Counted from the first letter of the stretch, positions 25,133 to 34,185 are shown. The stretch is DNA of 64,000 bases from Paracoccus hibiscisoli (GCF_005048265.1 NZ_SUNH01000011.1:62001-126000), one strand, 5' to 3'. Notes: generated by a model from the sequence alone, not told the origin. Made by a program: numbers and translations.

Positions 25133-26359
25133 TTACACGCCCAGAAAGGCGAAGATCGTGGTGACCGACCGCGCGCCCATGTACCAGGTCAGCGCGCAGA
25201 CGATGGCCCCAAGCGCCAGCAGCACCCGGTTGTAGCGGTGCCCACCCATCAGGTCGGACCGCGCATAGCCGATATAGGTAAAGATCGTCAGGCCGATGGG
25301 CAGGATCAACCCGTTGAAGCCGCCGACGAACACCAGGATCGCCGCCGGGGCCGTCCCAAGCGCCAGATACACCGCCAGCGAAAAGGCGATGAAACCCACC
25401 GTGGCCTTGGACCGGGCCGCGTCGCTGCGCACCCCCACCACGTCCAGAAAGCTGACCGAGGTATAGGCCGCCCCGATGACCGAGGTCAGCGCCGCCGCCC
25501 ACAGGACCACGCCGAAGACGCGCATCCCCCAATCGCCCGCCGCCGCCTGAAAGGCCTGCGCCGCCGGGTTCGCCGCCTGCGACGACAGATCCAGCGTCAC
25601 GCCCGATGCGACGACGCCCAGGATCGCCAGGAACAGCACAAAGCGCATGACGCCCGTGACCGCGATCCCGGTCAGCGCCGCGCGGGTGACGGCGGTCAGG
25701 TTGTGCGGGCCGGTCAGGCCCTTGTCCAGCAACCGGTGCGCGCCGGAATAGGTGATGTATCCGCCGACCGTGCCGCCCACGATGGTGGTGATGGTGGCGA
25801 AGTCGATGGTGTCGGGCCAGATCGTCTGGCGCAGCGCCTCGCCCACCGGGGGGTTCGACTGCACCGCCACGAACAGCACCAGCAGGATCATCACGATGCC
25901 CAGCCCGATGATCGCCCGGTCCAGCAGCAGCCCGGCCTGCCGCGACAGGAAGATCGCGATGGCCAGCACCGCGGTGATCGCGCCGCCGATCTTGGGGTCC
26001 AGGCCCAGCATGGCGTTTAGGCCCAACCCGCCGCCCGCGATGTTGCCCACGTTGAAGGCCAGCCCGCCGATCACCACCAGCGCCGTCAGCAGATAGCCCG
26101 CGCCGGGAATGGCCGCGTTCGCGGTCTCCGACGCGCGCTTGCCGGTCAGGGCGGTGATGCGCCAGATGTTCAGCTGGACCACGAAATCGATCAGGATCGA
26201 GGCCAGGATCGCAAAGGCAAAGGCCGATCCCATCCGCGCGGTAAAGGTCGCGGTCTGGGTGATGAAGCCCGGCCCGATGGCCGATGTCGCCATCAGGAAG
26301 ATCGCCGCCAGAAGGCCTCCGCGAAGGCTGGCGGCCGCAACGCTGCGGTCGGTGGTCAT
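25133..26359 (-). CDS. NRAMP-related transporter of the YcsG type
   Basis: 408-residue membrane protein with about 11 hydrophobic segments and the NRAMP fold, but helix 1 reads ATSAIGPGFITQTATFTA, without the Asp-Pro-Gly-Asn metal-binding motif of manganese transporters. This variant accompanies ycsF/pxp genes in Bacillus (ycsG) and many proteobacteria, where an amino-acid-like substrate is more likely than a metal. Its start is 205 bases from the divergent GntR gene and its stop 9 bases from pxpA. Substrate (for example 5-oxoproline or a relative) is inferred from context only. Confidence 0.85.
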   Translation of the reverse strand: MTTDRSVAAASLRGGLLAAIFLMATSAIGPGFITQTATFTARMGSAFAFAILASILIDFVVQLNIWRITALTGKRASETANAAIPGAGYLLTALVVIGGLAFNVGNIAGGGLGLNAMLGLDPKIGGAITAVLAIAIFLSRQAGLLLDRAIIGLGIVMILLVLFVAVQSNPPVGEALRQTIWPDTIDFATITTIVGGTVGGYITYSGAHRLLDKGLTGPHNLTAVTRAALTGIAVTGVMRFVLFLAILGVVASGVTLDLSSQAANPAAQAFQAAAGDWGMRVFGVVLWAAALTSVIGAAYTSVSFLDVVGVRSDAARSKATVGFIAFSLAVYLALGTAPAAILVFVGGFNGLILPIGLTIFTYIGYARSDLMGGHRYNRVLLALGAIVCALTWYMGARSVTTIFAFLGV

Positions 26360-26450
26360 GGATGTTTCCCCGTGTCGAACTGTTGTTGATTGTCACCAGC
26401 CTGCCACGATTCCGTGATCCGTCAACGATTATCTGACATTCGTGACGGTT

Positions 26451-26461
26451 TTGTTGAACAA
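26451..26461. promoter_or_regulatory. Dyad TTGTTGAACAA, candidate GntR operator
   Basis: An 11-bp inverted repeat with 5-bp arms in an AT-richer stretch of the 205-base divergent region between the NRAMP-like gene and the GntR gene. The position suits autoregulation and control of the pxp operon. Binding by the adjacent regulator is a guess. Confidence 0.4.
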
Positions 26462-26564
26462 TCGGGAATGACCTGCGCGGCAATCTGCCCGGAATCAAGG
26501 CAACAGCCTGCTTGCCCTGCCTCTGCCCTGCCGCCATGATCGACCCTGCATCACAGGACGACCC

Positions 26565-27233
26565 ATGACCGATCCGAATCCCGCCAGCCTGGCTGAAGAG
26601 ACCGCCGCCCGCCTTCGCGCGCAGGTGATCGCGGGGCATCTGCGCCCCGGCCAGCGCCTGTCCGAGACGCGCCTGGCGGCCGATCTGTCGGTGTCGCGCA
26701 ACACGCTGCGCGAGGTGTTCCGCCTGCTGACGCGCGAGGGGTTGCTGACGCACGCGCCCAATCGCGGCGTTTCGGTGGCGGTGCCGTCGATGGCGGGAGT
26801 GCTGGACATCTATCGCGTGCGCCGCCTGATCGAGGTTCCGGCCCTGGCCCAGGCCTGGCCCCGCCACGCAGCGGCCCTGCGCATGGCCGAATGCGTGGCT
26901 CAGGCCCGCGCGGCGCGCGAGGCGGGCGACTGGCGCGGCGTGGGCAGCGCCAACATGGGCTTTCACGCGGCCATCGTCGCGCTGACCGACAGCCCGCGCC
27001 TGACGGCATTCTTCGCGCAGGCGATGGCGGAACTGCGCCTGGCCTTTGGCCTGCTGGACAGCCCCGAACAGCTGCACGCGCCGTTCCTGCAGGAGAACGG
27101 TGCGATCCTGGAGTTGCTGGTGGCGGGGGACACGGCGGCGGCAGCGGCGCGTCTGGCCGATTACCTGGACCGGTCGGAACGGGTCGTGATGTCGGCCTTT
27201 GCCCGGCTGGAGAACGGCGTCACGCCGGGCTAG
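26565..27233 (+). CDS. GntR-family regulator (FadR/FCD type)
   Basis: 222-residue regulator: winged helix in residues 1-75 (LRAQVIAGHLRPGQRLSETR, then LSVSRNTLREVFRLLTREGL) and an all-helical FCD ligand domain. The FCD domain includes YRVRRLIEVPALAQA, NMGFHAAIVALTDSPRL and HAPFLQEN, with His positions typical of metal-assisted carboxylate binding. Divergent from the NRAMP-pxp operon, it probably represses it and responds to 5-oxoproline or a related acid. ATG 26565 gives the normal N-terminus. Confidence 0.87.
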   Translation: MTDPNPASLAEETAARLRAQVIAGHLRPGQRLSETRLAADLSVSRNTLREVFRLLTREGLLTHAPNRGVSVAVPSMAGVLDIYRVRRLIEVPALAQAWPRHAAALRMAECVAQARAAREAGDWRGVGSANMGFHAAIVALTDSPRLTAFFAQAMAELRLAFGLLDSPEQLHAPFLQENGAILELLVAGDTAAAAARLADYLDRSERVVMSAFARLENGVTPG

Positions 27234-27664
27234 GGCGCGGGGCCCCGCCACCGTCGATGCCCCATCCCGGCGGTGTCGGAACGGCCCGCGCCGCACCTGC
27301 AGGGGCGCAAAGGACACTATGCCACAGGGACCGCGACAGGGGCTGTGTCGCAGCTGCGCGCGGTTCGTGATGCTACGCATCGTCACAGCGCGGCCCGTCA
27401 TGCAAGTCGCCTGATTCGGGTCACAAACCGGTGTGAATGCCGTGAAATCACGCGTCGCGCGCGCCGTGCCGCATGCGGCACGCGGCCCTGCGCAGGGCCG
27501 GTTTCACCCGCGCGTTCAGCCCCAGGATGCGGCATGCGCGCGCAGTCACCCTGCGGCAAGTTATCATTTGTTTCACGGCCCTGATCGGCAGCAACTGAAG
27601 GGCGCACGGTCGGGCCCGTCGCCATCGCGCCGCGCCCGCCTGCCCCAATCGGAGGAACAACGTG
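27234..27664. promoter_or_regulatory. 431-base rhodopsin leader with a cluster of inverted repeats
   Basis: No gene is supported here. The gap carries GTGATGCTACGCATCGTCAC (27367-27386, imperfect dyad), TCACA-N6-TGTGA (27421-27436), CGTGA-AA-TCACG (27441-27452) and two abutting perfect 18-bp palindromes at 27465-27500. GGAGG at 27651-27655 is the ribosome site for the rhodopsin gene. An AT-richer patch near 27560-27580 (AAGTTATCATTTGTTTC) is the best promoter candidate. No clear -35/-10 pair can be named. Confidence 0.55.
27465..27500. repeat. Two back-to-back perfect 18-bp palindromes
   Basis: CGTGCCGCATGCGGCACG (27465-27482) is followed without any gap by CGGCCCTGCGCAGGGCCG (27483-27500). 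Each is perfectly self-complementary. They lie about 165 bases before the rhodopsin start and could be a terminator of upstream readthrough, tandem operators or an mRNA structure. Confidence 0.85.
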
Positions 27665-28459
27665 ATGGAAGCTGTCGCTGTCGAAACGGTACCCGAGGCC
27701 ATGAGCGCCTTTCAGTACCTGCTGGTCTACAACTCGATCTCGTTCACATTCGCGGCCATGGCCGCGGCCACGATCTTTCTGTGGTTCGGGCGGTCCGAAG
27801 TCGCCCCCGCCTATCGCACCGCCCTGGTCATCTCGGGGTTGGTGACGGCCATCGCGGCCTATCACTATTTCCGCATCTTCCAGAGCTGGGAGGCCGCCTT
27901 CCTGTTCGAGAACGGCACCGTCTCGGCCACCGGATACGCCTTCAACGACGCCTATCGCTATGTCGACTGGCTGCTGACGGTGCCGCTGCTGCTGATCGAG
28001 CTGGTGCTGGTCATGCGCCTGTCGCGTGACGAGACGATCAGCAAGGCCACCAGGTTGGGCGTCGCCGCCGCGCTGATGGTCATCCTGGGCTATCCCGGCG
28101 AGATCGCGGAGAGCAACGGCACCCGCGCGCTGTGGGGTTTCCTGTCCACGATCCCCTTCGCCTATATCGTCTATGAGCTGTTCAGCGGCCTGGGTCGCGC
28201 CATCGAAACGCAGCCGCCGCAGGTGCGGTCGCTGATCAAGCAGGCGCGGCTGCTGACCTTTGCGTCCTGGGGCTTTTACCCCATCGTCTACATGGCGCCC
28301 TTTGTCGGGCTGGAGGGGCCGACGGCCAACACCGTCATCCAGATCGGCTATACCGTCGCCGACCTGGTGGCCAAGGTCGGCCTGGGCATCCTGATCTACA
28401 TCATCGCGGTCCGCAAATCGGGGATCGAGATGGACCAAGCCCAGACCGCCAAGGCATGA
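27665..28459 (+). CDS. Xanthorhodopsin-like light-driven proton pump
   Basis: 264-residue seven-helix retinal protein. Helix C reads RYVDWLLTVPLLLIE: Asp101 proton acceptor, Thr105 and Glu112 proton donor (DTE pump motif), with Leu109 at the green-absorbing tuning site. His67 pairs with the acceptor as in proteorhodopsin, and Lys237 in ADLVAKVGLG binds retinal. Helix E has ALWGFLSTIPFAYI; Gly158 matches the opening that lets xanthorhodopsin and Gloeobacter rhodopsin bind a carotenoid antenna. GTG at 27662 or ATG at 27665 can start it, both behind GGAGG; ATG is preferred. It overlaps blh by 4 bp, giving a pump-plus-retinal operon. Confidence 0.95.
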   Translation: MEAVAVETVPEAMSAFQYLLVYNSISFTFAAMAAATIFLWFGRSEVAPAYRTALVISGLVTAIAAYHYFRIFQSWEAAFLFENGTVSATGYAFNDAYRYVDWLLTVPLLLIELVLVMRLSRDETISKATRLGVAAALMVILGYPGEIAESNGTRALWGFLSTIPFAYIVYELFSGLGRAIETQPPQVRSLIKQARLLTFASWGFYPIVYMAPFVGLEGPTANTVIQIGYTVADLVAKVGLGILIYIIAVRKSGIEMDQAQTAKA

Positions 28460-29454
28460 CCCGCCCGTCCGGGACAGGCGCATCGCGCATCGATCTGCCC
28501 GGCGCCCATCCCGGAGGGGCCGCCCTGACGGTCTTCTGGACCGCCATCCCGTTGCTGATGGCGGCCAGGGCCCTGGGCCTGGACCTCGAGGGGCAGCTGG
28601 GCACGCTGGCCGCCACGGCCATCGTGCTGGGAGGGGGGCTGCCGCATGGGGCCTATGACATCAGCCTTCTGGGGCGGGTGTCGCGGGGCAGGCGGGTGCG
28701 GCTGGTGGCCGCGACCGCCATCTATATCGCCATCGTGGTCGCCATGGTCCTGGCCTGGCGGCTGTGGCCGGGGGCCACGCTGGTGTTCTTCCTGATCGCC
28801 GCCGCCTATCACTTCGGTGAGGACTGGGAGGGGATCGACGACCCGCTGCTGCGTCTGATCTGCGGTGCCTCGGTGGCGGCGGCGCCCGCGCTGGCGCATC
28901 CCGACCAGGTGGCGGCGATCTTTTCCGACATGACGGCGGGGCAGGGCGGTACGGCGGTCGCGACCGGGTTGTTCCTGGTCGCGCCGGTGGTGCTGGTGGT
29001 CACCGCCGTCTGCTGCCTGATCGTCTGGCAGCAGGGGGGCCGCATGACCGCGCTGGCCATGGCGGGGGCCCTGGGGGCGCTGCTGCTGTTTCCGCCGGTG
29101 ATCGGCTTTGCGCTGTATTTCGTCTGCCTGCATTCGCCGCGCCATCTGGCCAGCGCGCAGCTGAGGCTGGGCGACCTGCCCTGGCGCTGGCGGGCCGCGA
29201 TGGCGATCGCCCTGCCGGTCGCGGCGGCGGCGCTCTGGCTGGCGGCCACGCGCGTCACGGGCGGCGCGATCACCCCCGACGTGACCGCACAGGCGTTCCA
29301 GTTGCTGGCGGCGCTGACCATCCCGCATCTGGTCGTCTCGTCCTATCTGGAGCGGCAGGGGTTCGGACCGGCGGCGCGAGAGGCGCCCCGCGAACCCGCC
29401 GTTGTCACGGACATGTCACCGGCGGGTCAGGGGACCGTCACGCAAGATCGTTAA
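28456..29454 (+). CDS. blh: Beta-carotene 15,15'-dioxygenase (Blh)
   Basis: 332-residue integral membrane iron oxygenase of the Brp/Blh family that cleaves beta-carotene into two retinals. The conserved histidines are visible: GLPHGAYD (His64), [10 protein letters not shown] (His119), CLHSPRH (His226, His230) and [13 protein letters not shown] (His291). Overlap with the rhodopsin gene (ATGA) makes co-expression near certain. The last ~35 codons are poorly conserved ([13 protein letters not shown]...) and their DNA carries the PhoB-type array of the following phn genes. Carotenoid synthesis genes must lie elsewhere. Confidence 0.93.
   Translation: MTRPSGTGASRIDLPGAHPGGAALTVFWTAIPLLMAARALGLDLEGQLGTLAATAIVLGGGLPHGAYDISLLGRVSRGRRVRLVAATAIYIAIVVAMVLAWRLWPGATLVFFLIAAAYHFGEDWEGIDDPLLRLICGASVAAAPALAHPDQVAAIFSDMTAGQGGTAVATGLFLVAPVVLVVTAVCCLIVWQQGGRMTALAMAGALGALLLFPPVIGFALYFVCLHSPRHLASAQLRLGDLPWRWRAAMAIALPVAAAALWLAATRVTGGAITPDVTAQAFQLLAALTIPHLVVSSYLERQGFGPAAREAPREPAVVTDMSPAGQGTVTQDR
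29404..29440 (+). promoter_or_regulatory. Four-copy PhoB-type array upstream of phnC
   Basis: GTCA occurs at 29404, 29415, 29426 and 29437, exactly 11 bp apart. That is the spacing of PhoB half-sites (7-bp CTGTCAT-like unit plus 4). The middle units read ATGTCAC and GGGTCAG. The array lies inside the 3' end of blh and ends 43 bases before phnC, so phosphate starvation should start phnCDE transcription here. Confidence 0.72.
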
Positions 29455-29456
29455 CC

Positions 29457-29482
29457 GGGGCCTCAGCAACCCGAGAGGCCCC
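29457..29482 (+). promoter_or_regulatory. Hairpin covering the phnC ribosome site
   Basis: GGGGCCTC (29457-29464) pairs perfectly with GAGGCCCC (29475-29482), with a 10-base loop, and the phnC ATG follows at once. The likely ribosome site GAGAGG (29473-29478) is partly inside the 3' arm. It could end blh transcripts or mask phnC translation on readthrough RNA. Confidence 0.6.
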
Positions 29483-30301
<819 letters not shown>

Positions 30302-30323
30302 CCCACCCCATCGGAGAAGATCC

Positions 30324-31223
30324 ATGACCCGACTGATGACCCTGCTGGCCACCACCGCCGCGCTGGCCACCCCCCTGCATGCGCAGGAGATTACCGAATT
30401 CCGCATCGGCCTGCTGGGCGGAGAGAACGCCCAGGACCGCATGGCGTCGAACGAATGCCTGCGCGCCTATGCCGAAGAGGCCCTGGGCGTGCCCGTCCGC
30501 CTGTTCACCCCCGCCGATTACAACGGCGTGATCCAGGGCCTGTTGGGCGATGCGCTGGACATGGCCTGGCTGGGCGCATCGGCCTATGCCGCCGTCTATG
30601 TCGCCGACGAGGACAAGATCGAGCCGGTGCTGGTCAAGACCAACCTGGACGGCAGCTATACCTATCACTCGATCGGCTTTGCGCGCGCCGACAGCGGCAT
30701 CACCTCGCTGGACGACATGGAAGGCAAGAGCTTTGCCTTCGCCGACCCCAACTCGACCTCTGGGTTCCTGATCCCGAACGTGGAGCTGCCCGCCGAGGGC
30801 TATTCGATGACCGAGGGCGAATATTTCAGCCGCATCGGGTTCTCGGGCGGCCATGAACAGTCGATCATCGCGGTCGTGAACGGCGATTACGACGCGGGCG
30901 TCACCTGGGCCGACGGTCAGGGCGCGTGGGAGGACGGCTACAATTCGGGCGCGCTGCGCAAGGCCGCCGACAGCGGCATCGTCGACATGAATGACATCGT
31001 CGAGATCTGGAAATCCTCGCCCATCCCCGAGGGTCCGGTGGTGCTGCGTCAGGCCCTGCCCGATGACGTCAAGCAGACGATGATCGATCTGGTCGCGGGC
31101 CTGCACGACTCTGACCCGACCTGCGCCTATGGCGTGGCCGCCGGAGAGACCGCGGGCTTCACCCCCGTCACCCATGAGGAATACCAGACCATCATCGACA
31201 TCCGCCGCGCCGAGATGAACTGA
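30324..31223 (+). CDS. phnD: Phosphonate ABC transporter substrate-binding protein
   Basis: 299-residue periplasmic protein with a clear signal peptide (LMTLLATTAALATPLHAQ, cleaved before EITEF). The mature part has LGGENAQDRM, FTPADYNGVIQGLLGDALDMAW, FADPNSTSGFLIPN and FSGGHEQSI, matching PhnD. GGAGAAG precedes the start by 6 bases. An intrinsic terminator-like hairpin follows the gene, which would give more binding protein than permease. Confidence 0.94.
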   Translation: MTRLMTLLATTAALATPLHAQEITEFRIGLLGGENAQDRMASNECLRAYAEEALGVPVRLFTPADYNGVIQGLLGDALDMAWLGASAYAAVYVADEDKIEPVLVKTNLDGSYTYHSIGFARADSGITSLDDMEGKSFAFADPNSTSGFLIPNVELPAEGYSMTEGEYFSRIGFSGGHEQSIIAVVNGDYDAGVTWADGQGAWEDGYNSGALRKAADSGIVDMNDIVEIWKSSPIPEGPVVLRQALPDDVKQTMIDLVAGLHDSDPTCAYGVAAGETAGFTPVTHEEYQTIIDIRRAEMN

Positions 31224-31238
31224 TCCTTTCCCAGCCAT

Positions 31239-31273
31239 GGCCGGACCCCGCGCGGGTCCGGCCTTTGCATTTT
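31239..31273 (+). terminator. Attenuating terminator between phnD and phnE1
   Basis: GGCCGGACCC (31239-31248) pairs perfectly with GGGTCCGGCC (31254-31263) around a 5-base loop and is followed by TTTGCATTTT. This is the best intrinsic terminator in the window. Inside the operon it should be partial, keeping phnD mRNA in excess. Confidence 0.75.
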
Positions 31274-31286
31274 CCGGGGGGCCGCG

Positions 31287-32132
31287 ATGGCACTGATCGA
31301 CATCCGCGACGACTATCTGGCGCAGACGCGGCGCAAGCGCATCTATGGCGGCCTGCTGGTCGTGATCTTCGTGGCGATGATGGTGTCGGGCTTTCGCGTG
31401 GCCGATGCGCGCAACGCGGGCGGGTTCTGGACGGGCCTGTCCAGCGTGGGCGATTTCCCCGCCGATGTCGTGTCCGAGGCGGTGGCGAAGGTCGCCAACC
31501 TGCCCGGCCACATGGTCCGCGCCCTGCCCGCCATGGTCGAGACGCTGAACATCGCCGTGGTCGCCACCCTGCTGGGCTGCATGGCAGGCACGGCGCTGGC
31601 GATGGGGGCCACGCGGGGGCTGGCGCGCTGGCCGCGCCTGGTGCCGCTGATGCGGCGCATCTCGGACGTGTTCCGCGCGGTGCCCGAGATCGTGATCGCG
31701 CTGGTGCTGATCTTCATTCTGGGCGGCGGGCCGGTGCCCGCGGTCATCGCCATCGCCATCCACACCGCCGGCGCGATGGGCAAGCTGTTCTCGGAAGTGA
31801 ACGAAAATGTCGACCTGAAGCCCCTAGACGGTCTGGCATCGGTGGGCGCCACCTGGTCGCAGCGCATCTGGCTGGGCGTGATCCCGCAGGTGGCGCCGAA
31901 CTATCTGTCTTATGCCCTGCTGCGGCTGGAGGTGAACATCCGCGCCTCCGCGATCCTGGGCTTTGTCGGCGCGGGCGGCATCGGATACGAATTGCGCAAC
32001 GCCATGACCTTCGGTCAGGGCAAGTTCGACCAGGCGGCGGCGATCTTTCTGATGCTGTTCGCCGCCATCGTGGTCGTCGACCAGATCTCGGGCCTGGCCC
32101 GCAACCGCCTGACGCACGGAGCGCCGCTGTGA
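31287..32132 (+). CDS. phnE: Phosphonate ABC transporter permease 1
   Basis: 281-residue inner-membrane permease with an N-terminal helix (IYGGLLVVIFVAMMVSGFRV) and a BPD_transp_1 domain: ALPAMVETLNIAVVATLLGC, DVFRAVPEIVIALVLIFILG and the ATPase-coupling loop KLFSEVNENVDLKPLDGLAS. GGGGGGCC precedes the ATG. It shares a GTGA overlap with the second permease, so the importer uses an E1/E2 pair. Confidence 0.92.
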   Translation: MALIDIRDDYLAQTRRKRIYGGLLVVIFVAMMVSGFRVADARNAGGFWTGLSSVGDFPADVVSEAVAKVANLPGHMVRALPAMVETLNIAVVATLLGCMAGTALAMGATRGLARWPRLVPLMRRISDVFRAVPEIVIALVLIFILGGGPVPAVIAIAIHTAGAMGKLFSEVNENVDLKPLDGLASVGATWSQRIWLGVIPQVAPNYLSYALLRLEVNIRASAILGFVGAGGIGYELRNAMTFGQGKFDQAAAIFLMLFAAIVVVDQISGLARNRLTHGAPL

Positions 32133-33457
32133 CCGCCATTCCCATGCCTGCGGACGATTTGCGCGACAGCACCATCCGCCTGATGACCCGCAAGAGGCGC
32201 ATCGCGCTGGCCGTGCCCGCGCTGATCCTGGTCTATCTGGCCTATGTCGCGGTGGCCTTTGATCTGGGCGGGCTGGCGCAGCGCGCGCGGCTGGACAATG
32301 CCGCGATCCTGCTGGCCGATGCGGTCAGCCACAAGGTCCACGTCACCCGCGACAACCGCCGCGAGACGCTGCAGGTCAGCGTCGAAGGGTCGAACCGCGC
32401 CGTCTTTTCCGAAAGCCAGATCCCGGACTGGGTGCAGGCGCAGGGCGACGGCGCGCGGATCGACCTGGGGGCGGGGCATGTCGTGACCTATGACGGGCCG
32501 CGCGTGGTCTATGACATTCCCGATTACGGGCCGGTGACGCTGGACACCAGCGACGGCGTCTCGGTGCAGGTGCCGGGCGGCACGCTGCCCGATTTCATCA
32601 ATGCCTCGCCGACGCGCGCGACCATCACCACCGATCAGGGCCGCGTCACCGCCACCGCGTCGCGGACCGAGACGCTGCGCTATTTCTGGGGGTGGGAGAT
32701 GTTCTTCTTTGACCTCTCCAGCCCGTTCTCGGGCATGACGGCGGGGCAGGTGCTAAGCACGATCATCGGCGGCGCGCCCCTGGTCGAGGGCGTCAGCAAC
32801 CTGTCCCTGGCCCTGTCCGAGTTCTGGACGAACGACATCTGGCAGCATGGTGCCGTGGCCTGGGCCATCTTCGAGACGGTGCTTATGGCGTTCCTGGGCA
32901 CGTTCGGTGCAGCCTTTGTCGCGCTGCCGCTGGCCTTTCTGGCGGCGCAGAACTTTACTCCGTCGCGCTGGCTGCGCTTTGCGGTGCGGCGTGTGTTCGA
33001 TTTCGTGCGCGGCGTGGATGCGCTGATCTTTACCATCATCCTGTCGCGCGCCTTTGGTCCCGGCCCGTTGACCGGGGCGCTGGCGATCCTGCTGACCGAC
33101 ACCGGCAGCTTTGGCAAGCTGTTCTCGGAGGCGCTGGAGAATGTCGACGACAAGCCCATCGAGGGCATCCGCTCGACCGGGGCGAATGCGGTGCAGCGGT
33201 ATCGCTTCGGAGTGATCCCGCAGGTGCTGCCGGTCCTGCTGTCGCAGATGCTGTATTTCCTGGAGAGCAACACCCGCAGCGCCACGATCATCGGCGCGAT
33301 CACCGGGGGCGGCATCGGGTTGCTGCTGACGCAGGCGATCCAGACGACGCAGGATTGGGAAAAGGTGACCTATTACATCCTGCTGGTCATCGTGATGGTG
33401 ATCGCCATGGACAGCCTGTCTGGCTGGCTGCGGCGAAAGCTGATCCGGGGCGCCTAA
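32129..33457 (+). CDS. phnE2: Phosphonate ABC transporter permease 2, with a periplasmic insert
   Basis: 442-residue permease. Helix 1 (IALAVPALILVYLAYVAVAF) is followed by about 170 residues with few hydrophobic runs (VEGSNRAVFSESQIPDW, GPRVVYDIPDYGPVTLD), probably periplasmic. The transport domain then has FETVLMAFLGTFGAAFVALP, FDFVRGVDALIFTIILS and KLFSEALENVDDKPIEGI. GTG 32129 overlaps the phnE1 stop; ATG 32144 is an alternative. The long extracytoplasmic part is usual for this second PhnE type. Its stop overlaps the convergent phnF gene by 4 bp. Confidence 0.9.
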   Translation: MTAIPMPADDLRDSTIRLMTRKRRIALAVPALILVYLAYVAVAFDLGGLAQRARLDNAAILLADAVSHKVHVTRDNRRETLQVSVEGSNRAVFSESQIPDWVQAQGDGARIDLGAGHVVTYDGPRVVYDIPDYGPVTLDTSDGVSVQVPGGTLPDFINASPTRATITTDQGRVTATASRTETLRYFWGWEMFFFDLSSPFSGMTAGQVLSTIIGGAPLVEGVSNLSLALSEFWTNDIWQHGAVAWAIFETVLMAFLGTFGAAFVALPLAFLAAQNFTPSRWLRFAVRRVFDFVRGVDALIFTIILSRAFGPGPLTGALAILLTDTGSFGKLFSEALENVDDKPIEGIRSTGANAVQRYRFGVIPQVLPVLLSQMLYFLESNTRSATIIGAITGGGIGLLLTQAIQTTQDWEKVTYYILLVIVMVIAMDSLSGWLRRKLIRGA

Positions 33458-34164
33458 TCCGCCAGAACCAGCGCCACCCGGTCGCCGGCGAACCAGGTGC
33501 GCCCCATCTCGACCGGGCGACCGTCGGGCGCGTGGTTCAGCGCGTCCGACCGCAACAGCGGCGCGCCCGCCGCGATGCGCAGGGTGGCGGCCTGCACCGG
33601 GCTGGCCAGAACGGCGGTGATGCGGGTGCTGCCGCGGGTGTAATCACTGATGCCGCAGGCGGCCAGGGCGGCGGTGATCGACTGATGTTCCGCCGCATGG
33701 TCCGGCAACCCGGTCAGCCAGCCCGGCAGGACGGACCGGAACAGGGCCATTGGCTGCCCGTCGGCCAGCGACACCCCCTCGATCACATGGACCGGGTCGC
33801 CGGGGGGCAGGGACAGCCCCCGGGCCTCGACCGCGTCGCAGGGGCGGGTCTCAAGCCGGGTGAAGCGGTGCGAGCCAAGGCGCCCCTGCGCCGCCAGGTT
33901 CTGGGTGAACCGCACCCGCCGCCCCAGGGCGTAATCGGCCGGTCGCGCGGTCACGAACACCCCCGCGCCGCGCCGCGCCTGAACCAGCCCCGCCTGTGCC
34001 AGATCGGCCAGCGCGTGGCGCACCGTATGGCGGTTCACGCCAAAGCGCGCGGCCAGCTGCGCCTCGGACGGCAGGCGACAGCCCTGGGCGTAATGGCCGC
34101 CGCCGATCTCGGATCGCAGGGTGGCGGCGATGTCCTGCCACAGGGCGGCGGGCGGGTGTGTCAT
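33454..34164 (-). CDS. phnF: GntR/HutC-family phosphonate regulator
   Basis: 236-residue repressor: winged helix (GCRLPSEAQLAARFGVNRHT, then VRHALADLAQAGLVQARRGA) and a UTRA effector domain (TRLETRPCDAVEARGLSLP, HVIEGVSLADGQPM). It is divergent from phnG, and the 69-base gap holds a promoter with HutC-type half-sites. It probably represses phnG onward until a phosphonate or its metabolite binds. Position inside the phn block and the fold support the name PhnF. Confidence 0.88.
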   Translation of the reverse strand: MTHPPAALWQDIAATLRSEIGGGHYAQGCRLPSEAQLAARFGVNRHTVRHALADLAQAGLVQARRGAGVFVTARPADYALGRRVRFTQNLAAQGRLGSHRFTRLETRPCDAVEARGLSLPPGDPVHVIEGVSLADGQPMALFRSVLPGWLTGLPDHAAEHQSITAALAACGISDYTRGSTRITAVLASPVQAATLRIAAGAPLLRSDALNHAPDGRPVEMGRTWFAGDRVALVLAD

Positions 34165-34185
34165 GGAAAATTCACGCAGTTTCTG

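Noticed and set aside
25133..26359. Manganese transporter MntH
   Set aside because: Helix 1 reads SAIGPGFI and lacks the Asp-Pro-Gly-Asn metal motif, and the context is 5-oxoproline metabolism.
27234..27660. Small genes in the rhodopsin leader
   Set aside because: Short open frames there have no ribosome site, no recognisable product and run through the palindromes.
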